A DNA stretch of 7,533 nt. Source: Candidatus Adiutrix sp. (GTDB lineage Bacteria > Desulfobacterota > Desulfarculia > Adiutricales > Adiutricaceae). The stretch spans positions 1 through 7,533 of the forward strand of contig JAITUX010000035.1 in assembly GCA_031286085.1 (NCBI GenBank), in the 5' to 3' direction. Below the pieces are notes generated by a model. It saw nothing but the letters and a program-made list of their open reading frames with translations. It was not told where the DNA came from and searched no databases. Position numbers and translations under genes: made by a program. Shown here in pieces: positions 4,644 to 7,533 of the stretch; position 1 is the stretch's first letter, and each line of letters opens with the position of its first letter.

Positions 4644-5339
4644 GTGTCCGCGGATTACAGTTGGCCCAAGGAGGCCCGCCTTCTGAAGCGGGCCCAGTTC
4701 CTGGCCCTGACCGACCGCCGGACCAAGCCCGACCTGGTCGTCCGGACCGGGGCTTTCCTGGTGCTGGGGCGGCTCAACGGCCTGTCTTTCTGCCGTCTGG
4801 GCCTCACCGTGACCAGGAAGGTGGGCCGGGCGGTGGTCCGGTCCCGCCTCAAGCGCCAGGCGCGGGAATTTTTCCGGCTCAACCGGGGCGGCTGGCCAGC
4901 GGCCCTGGATTTGCTTTTCATCGCCCGGGTGGAGGCCGGGGCCATGCCCGATTCCCGCCTGCGGGCCGACCTGGCCCGGGTGGGCGCCCGGCTGGCCGCC
5001 TGGGCGCCCCCCGACCAGACGGGCGGGCGGGCCGGACAAACGGGTTCGCCCGGCGGGTCTTGGGGGGGGCGGCTTATGACGGCCCCGGCGCTTCTGGCCA
5101 TAGGCCTTTACCAGCGTTTTATTTCGCCCCTCCTGCCCCCGGCCTGCCGTTTTTGGCCGACCTGTTCCCGTTACGCCGCCGAAGCCATCGCCCTTCACGG
5201 CCTGGGGCGGGGCGGGCTGTTGAGTATCCGGCGGCTCTTGAAATGCCACCCCTTCCATCCCGGCGGCTACGACCCCGTGCCCCCGGTCCGGGCGGCCGGC
5301 CGCCGCGGCCCGGCCCTCCCGACCCTGCCCACCATCTAA
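4644..5339 (+). CDS. rnpA: Ribonuclease P protein component, read in-frame into YidD (RnpA-YidD continuous ORF)
   Basis: Residues 1-120 are the RNase P protein subunit, which binds the catalytic RNA and helps it cleave the 5' leader from pre-tRNA. The N-terminus is [13 protein letters not shown] (7-19). Then comes [20 protein letters not shown] (52-71), containing the family's RNR-type basic helix with Ser in place of the usual Asn (RSRLKR), and AREFFRLN (73-80) follows. The GTG at 4644 lies ten bases after the rpmH stop and is chosen because it retains the conserved N-terminal WPKEARLL. Residues 121-144 form a Gly/Pro-rich linker with no stop, and the frame continues into a complete YidD (Met145 onward). 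A G8 run (5062-5069) precedes the yidD ATG. With one G fewer, rnpA would end at a TGA overlapping that ATG. The fusion may therefore be real, a sequencing error, or a slippage site. Confidence 0.88.
   Translation: MSADYSWPKEARLLKRAQFLALTDRRTKPDLVVRTGAFLVLGRLNGLSFCRLGLTVTRKVGRAVVRSRLKRQAREFFRLNRGGWPAALDLLFIARVEAGAMPDSRLRADLARVGARLAAWAPPDQTGGRAGQTGSPGGSWGGRLMTAPALLAIGLYQRFISPLLPPACRFWPTCSRYAAEAIALHGLGRGGLLSIRRLLKCHPFHPGGYDPVPPVRAAGRRGPALPTLPTI
5076..5339 (+). CDS. yidD: Membrane protein insertion efficiency factor YidD
   Basis: 87 residues if started at the ATG at 5076, which is in frame with rnpA (its residue 145). It has the family core almost unbroken: [24 protein letters not shown], then the [16 protein letters not shown] block, with conserved Cys24, Cys30 and Cys57. 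YidD is a small inner-membrane-associated protein that promotes YidC-dependent insertion; its standard gene position is between rnpA and yidC. The N-terminal amphipathic stretch [19 protein letters not shown] fits peripheral membrane attachment. A G-rich run (5062-5069) lies seven bases before the ATG and could act as a ribosome binding site. Separate translation is therefore plausible besides the continuous frame. The C-terminal 20 residues after DPVP are Pro/Arg-rich and variable. Confidence 0.93.
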   Translation: MTAPALLAIGLYQRFISPLLPPACRFWPTCSRYAAEAIALHGLGRGGLLSIRRLLKCHPFHPGGYDPVPPVRAAGRRGPALPTLPTI

Positions 5340-5373
5340 GCGCCTCCGCTAAAAGCCAGGAGCCGGAATATAT

Positions 5374-7038
5374 ATGGACAGCCGCAATTTCCTGATCATG
5401 TCAATAGCCATGGTGATCCTGGTCCTGACCTGGCTCCATTTCTCCCCGAACCGCCGCGCCCCGGCCCCGGAGCCCGGGCCGGACAAATCCGCGCCCGCCC
5501 CCCAGGCCGCCGCCCCCAGGGCCGCCGGGCCGGCGCCCCCCACCGCCCTGGTCACGGTGGAGACGCCCAAGTTCACGGCCGTCTTTGACGAGCGCGGCGG
5601 CCGCCTGGCCAGCTTCAAGCTCAAAGGCTACCTCAAGCGCAAGCTGGCCCCGGATATGCCGGACGAAAACATGGAGCTGGTGGCCCAGCCCGACCCCGGC
5701 GACCGGCCCCTGCGCCTGACCCTGGAGGCCGCCGGCGCGCCGGCCCTGGAGGAAGCCCCCTTTCTGGCCCTGATGCCGGCCGACCGTAAACACTTGAGCC
5801 TTTCGGCCGGGGAAACCGGCCAACTGCAACTGGCCTACGATGCCGGGGCGGGCCTGGCCGTGGTTAAAACCCTGACCTTCACGGCCGATTCCTTCCTGGT
5901 GCGCCAGGAAGTCGCCTTGGTCAACCAAGGCTCTATCGCCTTATCGGGGCGGCTGGTCCACCGCCTGAACTCCGCCCCTTTCTCCGGCGATCACGGCCGG
6001 CGCTACGACGGCCTGGGGGCGGTGATCGACCGCCGCCTCCTGACCGCCTCGGCCTCGGACGCCCCGGCGGACCTGGAGAAAAAAGAGGGCCGGCCCGTGT
6101 CCTGGCTCGGCTACATGGACCAGTATTTCCTCACCGCCCTGGTCCCGGACCAGGAGACGGCCGCCGGCCCCCCCGCCTTCCGAGCCATCCGGCAGGACCA
6201 CGGCGGCCTGGCCCTGGCCGAATCCCGCCCCCTTGAGCTGCCCCCGGGGGGCCGGGCCGTCTTCAACTTCGATTTTTATTACGGGCCCAAGGCCAAGGCC
6301 GACCTCCTGGCCGCCGGCCACGACCTGGAAATGAGCGTGGACCTGGGCTGGTTCACCTTCCTGGCCGCCCCCCTGGCCGCCCTCCTCCGCGTCGTTTACA
6401 ACTGGGTGGGCAACTACGGCGTGACCATCATCATCGTGACCATCCTCATCAAGATAGTCCTCTGGCCCTTGACGGCCAAGAGCTACCGCTCCATGAAGGC
6501 CATGCAGAAGCTCCAGCCCAAGGTGGCCAGGATACGCGAAAAATACGCCGACGACCGCGAGGCCCTGAACCGCGAAATAATGCGCCTCTACAAGACTTTC
6601 AAGGTCAACCCCCTGGGCGGCTGCCTGCCCATGCTGCTACAGATACCCTTCTTCATCGCCTTCTACCGGGTGCTGGATTCCCTTTTGGAACTGCGCGGCG
6701 CCCCCTTCGTCCTTTGGATAAAGGATTTGGCCGCCCCCGAACGCCTGGGGTCCTTCGATTTCACCATTCCTTTTTTCGAGCCGCCCACGGGCCTGCCCGT
6801 CCTGACCATACTCATGGGCCTGAGCATGTTCCTGCAGCAGAAAATGACCCCCAACACCATGGGCGACCCGACCCAGGCCAAGATCATGATGTTTATGCCC
6901 CTGTTCTTCACCCTGGTGCTCATCAACATGCCCGCGGGCCTGGTCCTGTATTGGCTGGTCAACAACCTTTTATCCATTTTCCAGCAGACCATGATCAACC
7001 GGCCGGAGAAAAGGCCGGTTGAAACGGCCGCGCCATGA
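5374..7038 (+). CDS. yidC: Membrane protein insertase YidC (Oxa1 family)
   Basis: 554 residues, a full-length Gram-negative YidC. It inserts membrane proteins into the inner membrane, alone or with SecYEG. TM1 is at about 6-22 (FLIMSIAMVILVLTWL). An Ala/Pro-rich linker (28-57) leads to the large periplasmic P1 domain (about 58-315; FTAVFDERGGRLASFKLKGY at 67-86). The conserved insertase core follows: TM2 at about 345-366 carrying a basic groove residue, Lys360 (Arg in E. coli), the cytoplasmic helical hairpin (SYRSMKAMQKLQPKVARIRE, 370-389), then VNPLGGCLPMLLQIPFFIAFY (411-431) and two further membrane segments (about 475-487 and 505-537, with NMPAGLVLYWLVNN). The C-terminus is short. The ATG at 5374 has AGGAG 11 bases upstream, 34 bases after yidD. 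Its stop overlaps the khpB start as ATGA. Confidence 0.97.
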   Translation: MDSRNFLIMSIAMVILVLTWLHFSPNRRAPAPEPGPDKSAPAPQAAAPRAAGPAPPTALVTVETPKFTAVFDERGGRLASFKLKGYLKRKLAPDMPDENMELVAQPDPGDRPLRLTLEAAGAPALEEAPFLALMPADRKHLSLSAGETGQLQLAYDAGAGLAVVKTLTFTADSFLVRQEVALVNQGSIALSGRLVHRLNSAPFSGDHGRRYDGLGAVIDRRLLTASASDAPADLEKKEGRPVSWLGYMDQYFLTALVPDQETAAGPPAFRAIRQDHGGLALAESRPLELPPGGRAVFNFDFYYGPKAKADLLAAGHDLEMSVDLGWFTFLAAPLAALLRVVYNWVGNYGVTIIIVTILIKIVLWPLTAKSYRSMKAMQKLQPKVARIREKYADDREALNREIMRLYKTFKVNPLGGCLPMLLQIPFFIAFYRVLDSLLELRGAPFVLWIKDLAAPERLGSFDFTIPFFEPPTGLPVLTILMGLSMFLQQKMTPNTMGDPTQAKIMMFMPLFFTLVLINMPAGLVLYWLVNNLLSIFQQTMINRPEKRPVETAAP

Positions 7039-7533
7039 CCGTTGAATTCACGGGCCGGGACCTGGCCGAGGCCATAGCCGCCGCGGCCGAGGCCTTGAAT
7101 CTGCCCCCGGAGAAGCTTAAGTTCAGCGTGGTGGCCATGGGGGCCAAGGGGTTCCTGGGGCTGGGCCGGCGCCGGGCCCGCATTGCCGTTGACCCGGCCG
7201 ACCCGACCCTGTATCCGCCCGAAGAGGAGGAGGAACCCGCCCCCCCGGTCCCCGCCCCCCCGGCCTCGGCCCCCCCGGTCCAGGCCGCCTTGGCGGCCCC
7301 CCAAGCCCCGGCCAAAAAGGCCCGCCCGGGGAAGCCGGCTCCGGCCGCCGGGGTCCAGTCTCCGCCCTTCCCGGATTACCCGCCGCCCCTGACCAGGCCG
7401 GCGGCGGGGGAAACCCGGGAGGACAATCCCGACGACGAAACCGCCCGCCTGGCCCGGGCGGTGGTGACCGACATTCTCGGCCGCCTGGGCCTGGCCGCGG
7501 ATATGACCCTGGTCCGCCTGGGTTCCCGGCTGG
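7035..7533 (+). CDS. khpB: KhpB/Jag RNA-binding protein, 5' part (runs off the window)
   Basis: 166 codons are visible. The Jag-N domain occupies residues 1-50: FTGRDLAEAIAAAAEALNL, then KFSVVAMGAKGFLGLG and RRRARIAV, with the diagnostic KGFLGLG turn. A long Pro/Ala-rich acidic-to-basic linker follows (about 55-130, starting PPEEEEEPAPP). At the right edge LARAVVTDILGRLGL begins the region expected to lead into the KH domain. The C-terminal KH and R3H domains lie outside the window. KhpB (Jag/EloR) binds RNA with KhpA and affects cell elongation and division in Gram-positive bacteria; its role in Gram-negatives is poorly defined. The ATG overlaps the yidC stop (ATGA), implying translational coupling. 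The order yidC-jag is common in Desulfobacterota and Firmicutes but not in enteric bacteria, where yidC is followed by mnmE. Confidence 0.92.
   Translation, partial: MTVEFTGRDLAEAIAAAAEALNLPPEKLKFSVVAMGAKGFLGLGRRRARIAVDPADPTLYPPEEEEEPAPPVPAPPASAPPVQAALAAPQAPAKKARPGKPAPAAGVQSPPFPDYPPPLTRPAAGETREDNPDDETARLARAVVTDILGRLGLAADMTLVRLGSRL

Noticed and set aside
4668..4685. AAGGAGG followed by a CTG as an alternative rnpA start
   Set aside because: A start there would remove the conserved WPKEARLL segment. The G-rich stretch is explained by Lys-Glu-Ala codons.
4590..5258. Minus-strand open frames opposite rnpA-yidD, yidC and khpB (also 5401-5928, 5941-6321, 6663-7304)
   Set aside because: They lie opposite well-recognised conserved genes, and their composition is typical of antisense frames in GC-rich DNA.
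1..7533. CRISPR array, tRNA or rRNA genes
   Set aside because: No regularly spaced repeats and no tRNA- or rRNA-like sequence were seen on reading both strands.

Overview
The window comes from a GC-rich Gram-negative bacterium. The gene content is a DksA-type transcription factor, a YidC with a large periplasmic domain, and a KhpB/Jag gene placed directly after yidC. Together with part of a two-partner-secretion hemagglutinin, this fits Desulfobacterota (former Deltaproteobacteria) or a relative. That placement is inference from gene content and order, not from a database search.

Right half (about 3948-7533, + strand): a compact housekeeping operon with its own sigma70-like promoter (3948-3976) and a hairpin-rich leader. 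The order is dksA, rpmH (ribosomal protein L34), rnpA (RNase P protein), yidD, yidC, khpB/jag, and the last gene runs off the window. Genes are separated by 0-45 bases or overlap; yidC and khpB share an ATGA. The core rpmH-rnpA-yidD-yidC-jag order is classic and links translation, tRNA processing and membrane protein insertion. Two points are unusual: dksA sits at the head of the operon, and rnpA and yidD are read as one continuous frame. A run of eight G lies just before the yidD start, and loss of one G would restore two genes with an ATGA overlap.

Middle (480-3868, - strand): a three-gene operon driven by a near-consensus promoter (TTGACA-17-TATACT) that diverges from the dksA promoter. 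It encodes a class I SAM methyltransferase, a second methyltransferase with an N-terminal C4 zinc ribbon (ATGA overlap with the first), and an asparagine-synthetase-like amide ligase whose glutaminase half is degraded and lacks the Cys2 nucleophile. The set looks like an accessory tailoring cassette acting on a surface glycan or small molecule. The substrate cannot be read from the sequence.

Left edge (1-479): a hemagglutinin-repeat gene fragment on the - strand that stops abruptly near base 264. It is followed by an AT-rich stretch (about 28% GC by hand count over 251-410) full of short inverted repeats. This looks like an insertion or deletion scar at the end of the accessory cassette.

The divergent intergenic region (3778-4090) is unusually structured. 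It holds two facing-away promoters, a strong + strand terminator-like hairpin wedged between them, tandem AATGATTTT repeats inside one promoter, and several leader hairpins.
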